The notes below the pieces were generated by a model. That model saw nothing but the letters and a program-made list of their open reading frames with translations. It had not been told where the DNA came from and made no database searches. This document shows, piece after piece, positions 18,463 through 31,200 of a stretch of 64,000 nt of DNA (position 1 is the stretch's first letter; each line of letters opens with the position of its first letter). The translations under genes and the position numbers were made by a program. The DNA is taken from assembly GCF_029227915.1 (NCBI RefSeq), contig NC_079885.1, positions 22,383,001 to 22,447,000 on the forward strand, in the 5' to 3' direction. The stretch comes from Hydractinia symbiolongicarpus (taxonomy: Eukaryota > Cnidaria > Hydrozoa > Anthoathecata > Hydractiniidae).

Positions 18463-20243
18463 TGTTTTGCTCCTGCTGAAAGAGTTGCTTAAAGTGATTA
18501 AAATGACGAAAAAAGGCAAAGCCTCCCGCATAGACTTTTTGTGGCGTAATGCGTTTTTATAGTGACCAACGCAAGAAAGATTAAAGTCAAAAAAACATAA
18601 ACATTTCAACAAACTTGAGGGAAAAAATATCATATTTCAAAAAATGGAGCAAAGCGACGGAGATCTGAAGAAGAAGAGCAATATGACCATGTGCTTTAGG
18701 GTGAATTTTTCAGTTTGAAAATTTTTTCTCCTTTTGGGAAACGCCTTATTTTAAAAGAAATACATCACATCCCGTAGAAATTTTTCTTAGACTTTTAGAA
18801 CACTGAGTTTGTATAAAAAAAGGTTTACCTTTTCCCTAATCTTGTTGTGGTAACTTGTTTTTTTATTATAAGAATCAGGGGTCACCTTAGCCTGGAAAAC
18901 CCTCCACTTCCTATGCTTCCTTTCATGTGCAGGCTATGGCCGCCTGTGCAGGTACAAATTTTGATGAACTATTGACGACATAATTCAAGATGGTCTTGTG
19001 ATTTTTTCTCAGACGAGAATATGTGATAACCAAATGTTGAATTTTCTCGTTGCCTTCACTAAGATGTTGTCTTTCATTCTAAATTTGACAAATATAATTG
19101 TGATGTCATCAATACTGTGTTGAATTATAAAAAAAATCAATGTGTGAAAGAGGATAAGTTGGGTTAAACCTGAAGGGACTTTATTTTGAACAAATGTTAT
19201 CCTAAACCAAGCTGCTACGATAGTGTTCTTGGATTCTAGCATTTAGCAATTTAATCTATTTAATCTATTTTTATTTTTTTTTTTATTTTTTTTTTTTTTT
19301 TTTTTTTATCCTATTTATTCCAAGGACCCATGTTGATAACAGACTTTATAATGTCTGAAATGGCCATCCTTGTAAAACATTCGTGAAATAAATAAATAAA
19401 TAAATAAATAAAACGCCTACTTTCGATAAACAACACTCTTTATAATTAACGCCCACTTAAATGCTTAAAAAATAAATAAGTGCTCTAATTAACGCCCATT
19501 ATTAAAGTTTAAAAAATTCAATTTAATGAATATATCAAATCGGTATTAATATTTCAAAATACTAGTCGGCAACCAATGATTAAAAGCACGGGCTCGCTTG
19601 TTCTTCATATATCGCATTTCATGTTTCTCAAGATAGTCCCTGGAAGGATCCATGTGTCCGCCCTTTACTTTTTTGGCCTTTGTAGGATCGCTATTTCGAG
19701 TGTTTTGTTAGATTACATCACTCAGAAAGAATAAGAGTAGTATCAATATAGTACTACTTAACCCGTGGAAAAAATCCACGGGGTCGACCGTCTTTAAGTT
19801 AAACGCTATTTCGTGTGCTCGTGGCACGCCTTTTTTCCCGCGGACAATAACTTTACAAAGTAGCCAACAACAAAATCATAGAATTAGAAAATTAAAATAT
19901 CGCAACAATTGGTTTTGTTAGTTAATAATATAATACAGGGTTTTAAATAACTTTTAGTTGTAATCAATTGCCTATTTTCGAATATTTTTGACGGAATTAG
20001 TTTTTGCAAATATAGTGCGGAATAATCCTAGCCATCTTTACACTAACCGCACTCGAACTGTTGCATATAGATGGTAACAAGAAGATAAATTCTTTCATAA
20101 TTTATTGTCCCTCATTCAACGGTGGGTACATATAAAAAAGCCATATCAATAATCATGGTATATTACAAAACAAAATGGCGTTTTACATTAACATTAAAAA
20201 AAATGGCAGCAAGCTGAATTTGAATCATACAATTCTCTTTTTT
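18463..20243. other. intergenic region between TMEM170 and the ECWSG protein gene (convergent)
   Basis: No gene is seen. The stretch holds a poly-T tract near 19267-19307, an (AAAT)n microsatellite at 19387-19412, AACGCCCAC-type repeat pieces at 19414-19510, and a degraded Helitron 3' end near 19750-19790. Minus-strand AATAAA (TTTATT at about 20100) fits the 3' end of the ECWSG gene. Confidence 0.6.
19745..19790 (-). repeat. degraded Helitron-like 3' hairpin
   Basis: The palindrome CCCGTGGAAAAAATCCACGG followed by GGTCGACCGTC matches the hairpin and flank of the two intact Helitron copies near 10.5 kb, but the terminal CTAG is altered. Orientation as in those copies. Confidence 0.55.
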
Positions 20244-23200
20244 CTATATTCCAGGCCCTTCGATCAGCTTGTAAACATGGTTTGTTTTCGCCATACCAAC
20301 ACAATGGTATGAATTGCAAGGACAAGTATCAAAATTTTCTGCTCTGCAATTTTTCGACGGTCCATCTCGATGAAAGGTTAAAGAAGTACCTGCACCACTC
20401 CAACATTCTCCTGCAAAATAAATAAGTAAATATGTGTCATTTTCACACATCTCAGGTTCTCAAGGTGTAAAGGCGTTATCACAGAGTTCCACCCTAAGTT
20501 TATAAAAGTAAAATGTAGTGAGAACGAGGGTGATTTTATTATACCGCTTAAGAGTTGCTAAAATTATTGTCATTAAAAAAAGGTTGGAAAAGTAACATGC
20601 TATTACCATTCTTAGCAAATTGTAATACTGTGTACATGAATCAAACCAATCTCCTTCCCAGGGTATTTTGCTATTTAATAACGGCTAAACGCCCGAGAAA
20701 CACTAGGAACCTGGATGGTACCATTTTTTAAGGAGATTGTCAAAGACAAATTTTGTTGCAATTGGATCCAAATTAGACCTTAAAATTAGACCTTAAAATT
20801 AAACCTTAAAATTAGACCTTAAAATATAAAAGAAACAAATGATGGATTACTCACCCCAAAACTGAATTGCAAACATGCTATGACCTCTCTTTTTCGCTAT
20901 ATCTGCGCATCGACAAATCATTTCTGGCGAGTACGTGTTCCAATTTTTCCAATCAATCAATATCCCGTTCCAGTTGCTGATAGAGAAATCTCGCTCGTTT
21001 TGTAGGTAGTCTGGCACGGGTCTTGGTTCTATCATCGAATCATGGAAACATCCAACAGGCTCGTAATAAGTGTTGCATGCTAGAATTAATTTTTAATACT
21101 AGTGAATACACATAGTTTAACGGCAGAAACTCTCACGTGTCAAAAAACGCTAAATTTTTTCTCAAGAACTTTCGCGTGAGAAATTTCGCGGAAAAACTTT
21201 TGCAAATTGAAAATAAGGTTCGTCTCCGCGTGAAAAGACTTTTGCAAAAGGCCAAAATCGAAGAAATTAATTTATTCGATAATTCGCAGCCGAGGTATCT
21301 ATTATATTTAAAAGTCTGCATCCATTACTGTTTCAAGTAATCTGGATATTCGAGAAATGTTTGCAGCGCCCAAGCTATATAATCAAGGCTAAAAATTCTT
21401 AAAGAAAATATATATTTTATTGTAGTTGGTGATTAAAGAAGAACTAACTAGTTGTGATATTACCCCGTTTTAGAATTTAATTCATGGTGAAAAAAACTTT
21501 CGCGTTTTGCTGATTTAAGATTTCATGTCGTTCTAGCTCACTGGAAATTGGTTTTCTCACCCCAGCCTTCTTTGTCCGTTTTTCATTAGTTTATACTTTG
21601 GGATCCTGTTTGGGTACAAAAATTGGGAGAAGAGGGTGGAGTTGGGTGGGATGGGGTGAGGATGTGGCTATGTCAGGTGCAATACTATTGCCGATTACAA
21701 CAATACTGAAATGTACATAAGAACTCACATGTAGGTGCGATTCTGTAAACATAATTTGTTGAATCAGTGCCAGTACCAATATTGCAAGTAGTTCTGTTAG
21801 CAATCTTTTTAAATTCGTGATTTACACAAGTCCTACTCTCCCCATACATTTCATAATCGAGATGAGCTTCTGGTCCTGACCAACACTCGCCGTAAAATTG
21901 TATGCCGATGACTCGATAACCTTTTTTGAATGCAGCTTCAGCACACCTAGAAAATGAAGATGACGTAAAATCAAAATACAGAAAAGAAAGACAGCCATTT
22001 CGACAGTCATTAGACATGCTTTTCTTTCTTGACCTTTCTAAATTGTATCGAGAAGGAGGGGAGGAAGTTTATGATACTAAATAGCTATTCACTGAAGAAA
22101 AATCTGACATTGCGTTTTATTAAGCCCAGCATGTTGTATTCGACAATGCAATTCGATAAGAAAAAACGGGGGCTCTAAAAACGACTTTCTGACGAAGTTG
22201 TGAAATAACCGTAACAACAAACAAATAAACAAGCAAACAAACAAACAAATAAATAAATAAATAAACCTGCAAACAAATCCTGCTAGATAGACTTCAAAAT
22301 TTTTCCAGTCAATCATGCGACCATTGAAAACATGGCTAGTGTGGTCCCGTTCGTTTAAAAGCTGGAAGTGATAAAAACGATATAAATAAGAAATTCCTTG
22401 AATTAATCTCGTGAATTAAAATTTTATAAAAATTTTGAGCTTTGTTATTCGTGCCTCGCAGTATTCTAAGAATTTTACTTTTTAGGCTAGATACGATACG
22501 GTTCTAAATATTTTATTTGCCTAAAACACATTCAAAGCATCTTGATGGTGAGATGAAACTAAAGCTTTTTGAAAACAAAGAGATTTATAGACAATTTTTC
22601 AAGCTCTTTTGAATGAAATCAATTTGTTTTTCTTTTTTCGTGAGACGTAAGCTTTAAAGGCTCTTCTAAGCTTTCTTGTGGATGTTCGTACTGAATTTTT
22701 ACTCAAAATGCTTGTCTTGATGTCTTTAAACCATAATGAATTTTATTATGTTAACGATATATGTCAAGTGGATCGATGTTGAAGATAAGAAAAAAAGATT
22801 TCGTTAGATTTAAAATTCCAAATTTTTAATTCATCTCGAATGCAACGAAATATAAGCCATACCTGTTCAGGCATTGCCCTTTTCATTGGGTGCGGGTTAT
22901 CGCTGAAACATCCAATTGGTTCTAATTTTGTCGGACACTCGTTTACTAAGATAAAGAAATATATATATAGGTATAAAAATTAAAACATACATTTAAACCA
23001 AAACATATTACCTATCTATATTACTCTTTTTTAAAGAAAGAGACATATCCTTGGTTCAAAACTCCTTGTTTGGATCGAGAGCTAAAAACAGGTCCACCTC
23101 TTTCATATAAAACGTTTTCGCGCCAAAACGTTTGCGTTTTAAAGTGGATTGTTCTTGTCGACTGCTTTATTTATAAATTGATTGTTTTTTGGTGTAGCTT

Positions 23201-23743
23201 AACTTTATGGATTTTAAAAATAATTTTAGGAAACTATGAATTCTCAAAAAAGGTTCCACTCGTTAAGTTTGGAAAATGAGTGAAGAATCAATTTAAATGC
23301 GTACAACTGAGACACAAGGGAAGATTAAATCAGAACAAAACAGGATACATTTATTGATTAGTTGGTTATTCTGCTAATTATTCATGTGTTTCTGTCAGTT
23401 CTTGTTTGCAAGAAAAGTTGAAATCATTTCAACTTAAGTCTGGATTGAAACAGATCAAAACGAGAAATTTCACCAAACAATCAGAAGTCGTAATTTTCTG
23501 ACCCGATCCTATCCGTTCCGTTTTTAAGTGGAAATCCACATTCGCAATACCACAATTATTTTTCTTCTTACACAAAAGGGAAACGGGTAAAGAAATTTGT
23601 CACAGTACGCACGTAATAATATATGTGCAAAAGAGATTCGATTGCACTCCTGTCCTCTAAATGAAGTACTTACGTAAATGTGACTCTCCGCCATAAACAG
23701 CAGATATGGTCGCAAATAAAATCACAGTAAGAATCATCATCAT
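20244..23743 (-). CDS. secreted protein with two tandem ECWSG-type cysteine-rich domains, 6 exons
   Basis: Minus-strand exons 23743-23674, 22945-22863, 22361-22267, 21946-21729, 21079-20855 and 20410-20244 join in phase with GT-AG borders into 858 nt, 285 aa. A signal peptide (MMMILTVILFATISAVYGG) precedes two homologous domains of about 125 residues. Each has a start CP/CN...EPxGCFxD, a central NERD...IDWKN, CRCA(E/D)xAxKKG, then (G/A)IQFxGECWSG, and an end TNxVY(R/K). Domain 1 spans exons 2-4; domain 2 spans exons 5-6. Several ATG codons start the protein; the first, at 23743, is chosen. I associate this domain with secreted, repeated proteins in cnidarians; it resembles apple/WSC-like lectin folds in size and cysteine spacing, but its ligand and function are unknown to me. 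No membrane segment follows, so the protein is probably secreted. The gene model is strong; the function is not assigned. Confidence 0.85.
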
Positions 23744-24460
23744 GTTCGTCTCTCTTGTCAATGAAGAACAGATTGAATGTAAGTTGACATTTTCACTATT
23801 TATCTCGTTTTCAAAACCTCCCAAGTTTATTTAGACGGGGGTTAGATCGGCAATATTAGGGCGTGTAAATATATATATGCCATTTATTGGATTATAGAAT
23901 AAGATAATTAAATTATTAAAATATAGGGGATATTGATTCATTTCAAGTTATTTATAGCTAAAAAACGATCGAACGAGATTTTTTGGATATTTTAACACTT
24001 TTCGTTTGTCTGATATTAAACGATAATGACAGCTGTTTATACAAAAGACCTATAAGAAACCCCCGAACTTAATTCCGGATTTTATCGGCAAAGTTTCAAA
24101 AATCATCTAAGACGGAGCGACGTGAAATTTACAACTCGTGAAGCGTTATATATTTTTGGTTCAGCTGTGCAAACGAACTTGATCTTGTTTTCAACTGCAA
24201 CTTTAAAACTACTTAAAAATATTTCAATATTTGAAAACCTCCTTCATGTGAAAATATAACAATAAAAAAGTAATATTTAACTTCGATATAATATATGTTA
24301 AGTTTAATACTTATTCGCGAAAAAGAATTTTAAATCTATGCAAATTAATTGTATTTTAGTTATTACTTCCCACTCAATCCAACGGCATTTTTTTGTTAGA
24401 AATATCTAATTTGTGTCGTAACGTCACTTTTTAGCTACTTCCAAACTCCCTGGGGTAGTA

Positions 24461-24655
24461 TAAAAGGACAAGCCGTTTCTCGTGGGAAAGTCCACGAGAA
24501 TTTGCTTGTTGTACAAGTTTCCTGCGTCTGTATTTCGTGCACCCTGGTGCGCCTGTTAGCATGAAGTAATACATAACTTTGCGGGGGATCCGAAATAAAG
24601 CTGCGACGTAACCATTTTAAACACACAGAAGACAACCGGCTCCCGGTTAACTCTC
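24461..24655 (-). repeat. diverged Helitron-like element
   Basis: The stem CTCGTGGGAAAGTCCACGAG is followed by a GCTTG tract and ends with CCATTTTAAACACACAGAAG, resembling the layout of the intact Helitron copies at 10461-10760 (stem, then variable interior, then ACAGACAG-type end). Both ends are degraded. Confidence 0.45.
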
Positions 24656-25132
24656 CACGAAACTTCTTCGGGGCAACGGAAAATGGTACTTTTTAAGAAT
24701 AGTTATGAACCGGAGAACTTCCACCTGACGTTTTAAGATCTCATCTCTTACGCTATACCCTTTTAAAGTGTCATCACCTAATTATCTTGGTGATGATTTC
24801 CACGTAATTTCCAGGGCTTTAGTAATAGTAGGCATCTTTTTTTTTTCTTATTGTATGAGGACCTTTCATAATTGGAGCGAAAGTCTTCACAATTTTCTCC
24901 CATATTAACCATAATTAGACAAAAGTATTTAGGTTAAGGGGGGGGGGGGGATTTTTTCAAGCTTTCTTGTCAGTTACAGTGATTTTTACTTAATGATTAG
25001 TTGTCTTTTAAACAGGACAAAAAAAAACTAAAAAGACTAATAATAGCTGTTGATGAAATCCAGGTCATATAAACCACACATAAAATTCTCAAGTTACAAA
25101 TAAAAAATGCGATATAGCTTTATCAACTTTGC

Positions 25133-25182
25133 TGTGACGGGCAAACCCCCCTCGGATTTTCCACAGGCTCACGATTAGTATA
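25133..25182 (+). repeat. degraded Helitron-like 3' end
   Basis: On the plus strand GACGGGCAAACCCCCCTCGG, an ATTTTCC loop and CACAGGCTCACGATTAGTAT parallel the reverse complement of the 10.5-kb copies, with an imperfect stem and a TTAG end instead of CTAG. Only the 3' terminal region is recognisable. Confidence 0.4.
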
Positions 25183-28100
25183 TTTGAAAATATAGTCGTG
25201 ATTAGAGTTAAAGGTAAAATTGAAGACCGAGTCACTTAAACGTGAATGTTTTGATTGAAGTGGGCTATGTGTCAATTTTTGGTCTAAGTTTCAACCGAAA
25301 AACAGCGACTGTTAATTGGTTGATCGCTTTATAGGGGTAGTTAAGCTTTACTAAAAGAATGTCGTCTAACTTTTAAGTCCTGGAAGTTAGAACTCTGTCG
25401 GGTAACGTTATGAGCCTGTATATAAGAACAATGCGCTGCAGCTGTAAGCCAGTTTTTTCTCCGGATAAATAAACGGATAGTTTTATTTTGAGACATTTTA
25501 TCTGTTTAATTAATCTTCTCATCGTGACTGTTTTAATTGATGTCGTCATTTTCTGTATTTTCTCAGGACAGCCACAAACATTTGAATTGCTTTTAGAATG
25601 TTTGTTGTAAATATATCAACATTTCATTTGACGTGCTAAAATAAATTTGTTTGTAGTTTTTGTGTCTTGCCAGCAGCTGATAAAATATTTGTTCCATTAC
25701 TAATTGCTCTCAAAGTAATAACTTTAAAAGTTGAAACTTTTATAAGAAGTACTCCGCCAATAAAATTTGCAAATCGCTTCTGCTTTCTCCTGGTCCATCT
25801 TATTTCCTCATCACAATAAATATTTTCTACATGCACATGTAAGTGTTGAAGTGACACACCTATTAACAAGGGAGGAGATCAAGGAAGGGGAGGAGGAACG
25901 GCACTAACCCTTCCTCACAATAACAAATCTCTTGTCAATGAAATTAAAATAAAGAAAGTTAAAATGAAAGCTTCCATTCCGAATCTTATCACTGTTCTGG
26001 ATAAATATAAAAAGTATTTCGCGATTTAGTCGCACCTGACGAATTTTTTAAGGACACAAGAGACGCAAAAAAAATGAAGAAAAAAACAACAAATGAAAAT
26101 GAATTTTCCCTAATCGGAACAACTTTACTGACCGGATCAAATTTCCTGCCCTTTGCTCCAATTTTGAGACATATTGAGGTACAAACGAGCATTAAAATAT
26201 CACAAAAACATGGATAGAAATAAAATAATATATAAATAATAAATTAATAATCAAATTTGCATATTTTCACGTCAAGGGCTAATATCTACTTCCTGTGCTA
26301 ATATAATAATTTTTAATTTTCATTTATTTTTTGTTTAAATATTAATTATTATGTCTAATTTTTAAATGTGCTGCGGATATTCTGTTTCTCGGGCGTTAAT
26401 CGGCGAAAATGGGATATATTTGACATCTGCGCATTTGACAAAATATATTTATTTCGTTAAATCATAGTAAAAATTGATAGACGTTCCTGGGTAATTTCAA
26501 TATCACAGGCTAGTGGAATTGCCGCAATTCTATTTCGAGCTAGCTAAATGTTACAAACACAATAATTTTTTAGAAACAATGCAAAAACGAAACAATTTTT
26601 TGATTGAAGGAGGTTGACACTTCTTTAAGAGAGATTTCCTAGATAAATTTTTAACATTTGAATATACCGTATTATTTGGCGTCGTGTTTTAACCCCCCTC
26701 TGCCAGGTCGAGGGTTGGGCGGAGGGGATGTGCGAGTGGAGTCCTGATGTGGGTGACGGGTTCAGCAATGTCCTACAACCATAATTTCTTTTTTGTTGGA
26801 TTGCAAGACAAAAAACTTTGTATAAATGATATCCGTCGCATAAAATCATGCCTAAAATGAAGACTGCAATAATTTTTCATATATTTTCCTAAGCATGACA
26901 TGGCGTTAATAGCTAAGGGCGTAGACTATTTGAAGTATCTAAACTTATTAGCCACGATTTCACAGTGACGCTGCTGGAGAAGATCACTTTTTTATTAAGA
27001 AATTCAAAAAAATGGAGTGTTTTTTAAACGGACGGTGGTAAAATACCAGTTTTAATTTGTTATAAAAAGGCTTTTCCTACTCCAAAATAATATAAAGAAA
27101 GGGAAGTTTAACTGTTTTTACAAGTGTCTCGGGTTAGTTATTTATTTTCCATCAAATCGGGTCGACTCCACCCCTTCCTCGCCTAAATAGGGTTAATAAG
27201 TGAGGCTCATCTTCTACAGAATGATCAGAAGAAACCCAACTAAACTTCTTGGAACCGATGGCTTCCCAATCAGAAGACAACTGTGTACTTCGAGGAAACA
27301 AATAAAAACCTTCTTTGCAGTGAGAAACCATAAATAGCAGATCACAAGAGAATTATTTTTTATTTCACGACTACCAAAATTATTAAATGCAAATTTTTCA
27401 AGAAAAAATACGTGGGAAATTACTTGCTTATGTTAGTTTCTCCTCGAGGCGATACTAGAGCTGCTGACATGGACAAAAATGTCATTTTCTCTAGATTGCT
27501 GGAAAATGTCTTTCCCAGCCCTGTTCAACAATTCGTGAACAAAATGAACTTAAAAGTCTTGTATAAATACATAAAGGGTGTTGCCTAAACCTACTTTTAG
27601 CTGATTTTCAGCATTTGTCTTGAGAATCTCGCGAAATAAATTTTCACTAGACTAAAACACAAATGGATCATAGATTTAGCGAGCTAAAAAATCACTGATA
27701 CACTATCCCAAAATCACAAAGTTATGGTGCTTGGGAACATAGTACACCTTAGGATATGTAGGAATTTAGTGATAATAACCCAGGGCACAATCCCTCAAAT
27801 ATTACTATACGTCCGCAGGAGTTTTCTTATGTTTCAACACACGCAAACGGTACCATGTCGAGATTGCTTCAAGTGGCATACTTTCCCATAAAATCTAATC
27901 AAGAAGACTTTCACATGTTCATGTAAACTGGATTCTTATTGTAACACTCGGAACTAAATATTGACCAGTGTGTCGTAAACTTAAATTTAATAATAATAAA
28001 AATAATCAAGTGTTTGAGAAAAAAGCGTGAAAATGTACTCTTGACTGCAATCGCGGAAATAATAACGGAAAACCGAAAACATTAAAAAATTCTGCCGTTT

Positions 28101-28264
28101 AAAAGGCCGCTAGTTTGTGGAGAAACCAAGAAATACGACGTTTGATTATAATGTATTAAGGAGAATAATCTACCCTCCTGATTGTAACAATATAATTCTT
28201 CATGTAGTTAGTTTTCTAGTAAAGTACCATAAGCTGGGAGTAGACGAGTATTTTAGTAAACGTG

Positions 28265-31200
28265 TTATCGAGTGAAAGTTCGTTGATGTCTGTTACCACG
28301 ATTCTGACGGTAATTATTACCAGCAAAGAATCTAAATAAATTTGAAGAAAAATCATTAGTGAGAAAGTATAATAAACTAGTTAAGAAGGATAGAAAAGAA
28401 TTCAAAATAATTGTTTTGTTTTTAATGCTTAAAAGAGTGCTTACATTTAGTATTATAAATTCGCCACGTTTTTTTTTTTTGTTTCTTTTGGAAATCAAAC
28501 TTGACATTTGTTCAAATAGAAATTGAGAGAACTTTGAGGGTGAATGGTGAGAAAGGCTTTTTCACATACTATTTGCATATTTTGTCTTTAATTTATCCGA
28601 TTTTGCCCTATAATATCCTTTCTTCAATCGTAGTCTTGCATAGCTTATAAGATTTTGCTTGCTTAGGAAAACATCGGTATACATATAAAAACTACGCGCA
28701 TGCGCGGAAGGTAAGAACCTAATGTCAGACACATACCTGCTATCGTAACGATTGTCATCTTTTGGTTTCGGTCCTGCCCAGTACCCCCCACCGCGTACGG
28801 AGCGTGGGTAAGAAGAATCACGTGATCCTATAACAGAAGGTGTAAACCCTTCTCAAAATTAGTAAAAAAATTTTTCCCTCATTTTCAATATTGCAATCGA
28901 GAGGGAAGGGGTGTACTACTACCATTTCGGGGTACTACTCTAGTACAACTCTCTAATTAGCAAAAAGACACCTTTAATTAACGGACAAAAAGTGATTGCA
29001 ACATTGGACCGTCCGTTAATTAGATAGGTCCGTTAATTAGATAGGTGAGTGTGTAACACTTTTTTGGAGATTTTTGTGAAAAATTTTGTTGTCTTATATT
29101 GTCTAATATTTTAAAAGTTAAGAAATATAATTTATTAATTAACACATACCTCGATTGCCATAAGACGTATTGTTCCAATCAGAACTAAAAAAAATAAAAT
29201 GAACTAGTCATATGTTCGTGCATTCCTTACACGAATTTGGCCCCTGTGGCAGACACCCTGGAAATAAACGGCGTACTGCCATTTTAAACAGACAGACAAG
29301 ATTACGGTAGGTATTATTAATATAGAGAAGGTTATAAACGCAAACATGTAAGCGTCATGCTAGAAACTGCGGAATTTATTACATGAAGGTAACTTTGTAA
29401 TAATAAATGGTTATATTGAAAGTAAAAAAGAAAAAGAAATATTCGTTAAAATTGGTAAAACTTGTTTTTACAAAAGAGTTTTTTTTTCATATTGTGCTTC
29501 CAAATAATACGAGTTAGATATTTCAACTCATATGGTCCTGCTTTTTAAGTAAAAAAAAAAAAAATGCGCGCGTAGACAAGAACACGCGAAGTTCTGTAAA
29601 CTTTTGTAAACATTGGAAAGTTCATCTATAGTTAGCATGTAACTAATCAACAACACTATGATGGTGTATGAAACAAGTGAACTTACTTTGAACGATTGTG
29701 GTATTTACTTCCACCATATCTCGAGTTGTAATCATATCCACCACTTCCGCCGCCATTTCTCGACGTCTGCGGAGAACCTGTAGGGAAGAGGGGTATCACA
29801 ACGCAGATTCATTAAACATACTCATTTTCGCGTCTGCGAATGTACCCAAGAAATCAGTTCCTGGGAATCCCAAATACATACAATGTTCTTCTAGTGACTT
29901 TTTTAAGTCGAGAAAAAAAGGAGATGCGAAGGTTTTTTCGATTTGCGAATGTCTGGTCATGAATAGAAACCTCAATTCATAAAAGAATAATTAAGAATAA
30001 TTCAAAAGCCATGAAAAAAAATTATAAAAATTCAGACAATAACGGGATTTTAGAACAGGGGTCACTCCGAAGGTGTACACCTTCCACAGAGGTGACCATT
30101 CAAACGTCGCGTGATGACAATAGCAGGAACTCCCACAATCAAATTGGCGCAAAACTTTTGCCATGGACACCTCTTATGATCATCAAACTTATATATGACG
30201 ATAGCAAGACAACTGTCACTATTGTTCGAATAATTCTCACCTTCATTTTGTCGGCGAAAGTTGCTCGAGTATTGACCACTCCACCGTCCTTGCACTCCAC
30301 CACTGTTTGAGCTGTTGTTGAAGTTGTTTTGATACCTGTCGTTACCTGACGTTGGAGTGTTATTGATCTGTGAAAAATAAAAAATAAATATTATGAAAGT
30401 TAAAAGACATCAACAATATTAGTCGTCCTTTAAATCTACTCCACTGCAAGGTTAAGGGCTGAAAAAACAAAAACAAAAACAGGCAGCCATTGTAACGCAA
30501 AATAGAAATTATTTCACGAAAGACGGGTAGAAACTTAACACGAATTTCGAGTAAAAAAAAACCGGACGCAGATAGCTAATAGAAAATTGACTCGAATTAA
30601 AAAAAGTTTACATCGGAAAGGACACTTAAATACTAATCTTACTTCTCCTGCGTTCTGGTCATGAGTCATCACTGTATCACCTGTTTTCTCCATATTGATG
30701 AAATCATCCACATGCATCGATGGTGGTCGACTTGTGTTTTGTCGCCTCTGCCTGAAACCATCATCATTACCACGACCTGTAGAAAGAAAGAAAGAAAGAT
30801 GGTTTATGTGTGTGTAAGCAAGGTAACATATATCGTCTTTCATTTTCAAAAATCACCATAGTAAGTAAACGTTTTTACCATCGTCACAGGTTGACTTAAT
30901 AACAGGCACAATAATGATGCATATACCTCTTCCTCGTCCTCTGAAGCCTCTTCCGAAGCCACGCCCTCCTCGATTAAAACCCCGTCCGAAAAAACCTTTC
31001 GTCATTCCACGATTGGCTCCTCGACCAATACCACGCATCGAAGGGTGGGTGTTTAACGCAGAAACTATAAGCAGCATAAATAAATGTTGTTAAAAAAAAG
31101 ATTTTTTTTATTTTTAAACCATTTAAATTGTGAACGTAACTTTACGTAACTTTGCCAGTATGGCATGTCAGAATCTAAGTGGAAACGATATATTAATTGG

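Larger units (their letters stand above)
23744..28264. other. 4.5-kb intergenic region without recognisable genes
   Basis: It lies upstream of the ECWSG gene and downstream of VIRMA. A TATATATATA run at 23868-23877 is a possible promoter element for the ECWSG gene. Degraded Helitron-type hairpins occur near 24470-24520 and 25133-25180. A poly-G run at 24941-24951 and a GC-richer patch at 26696-26760 are present. Short open frames are scattered on both strands without domains or splice logic. Confidence 0.6.

Noticed and set aside
21137-21340. Plus-strand Lys/Arg-rich 67-codon frame (MSKNAKFFLKNFRVRNFAEK)
   Set aside because: Composed of TTTCGCG/AAACTTTTGCA-type repeat strings that recur elsewhere (21490, 23105, 57665); lies just upstream of exon 5 of the ECWSG gene, inside an intron.
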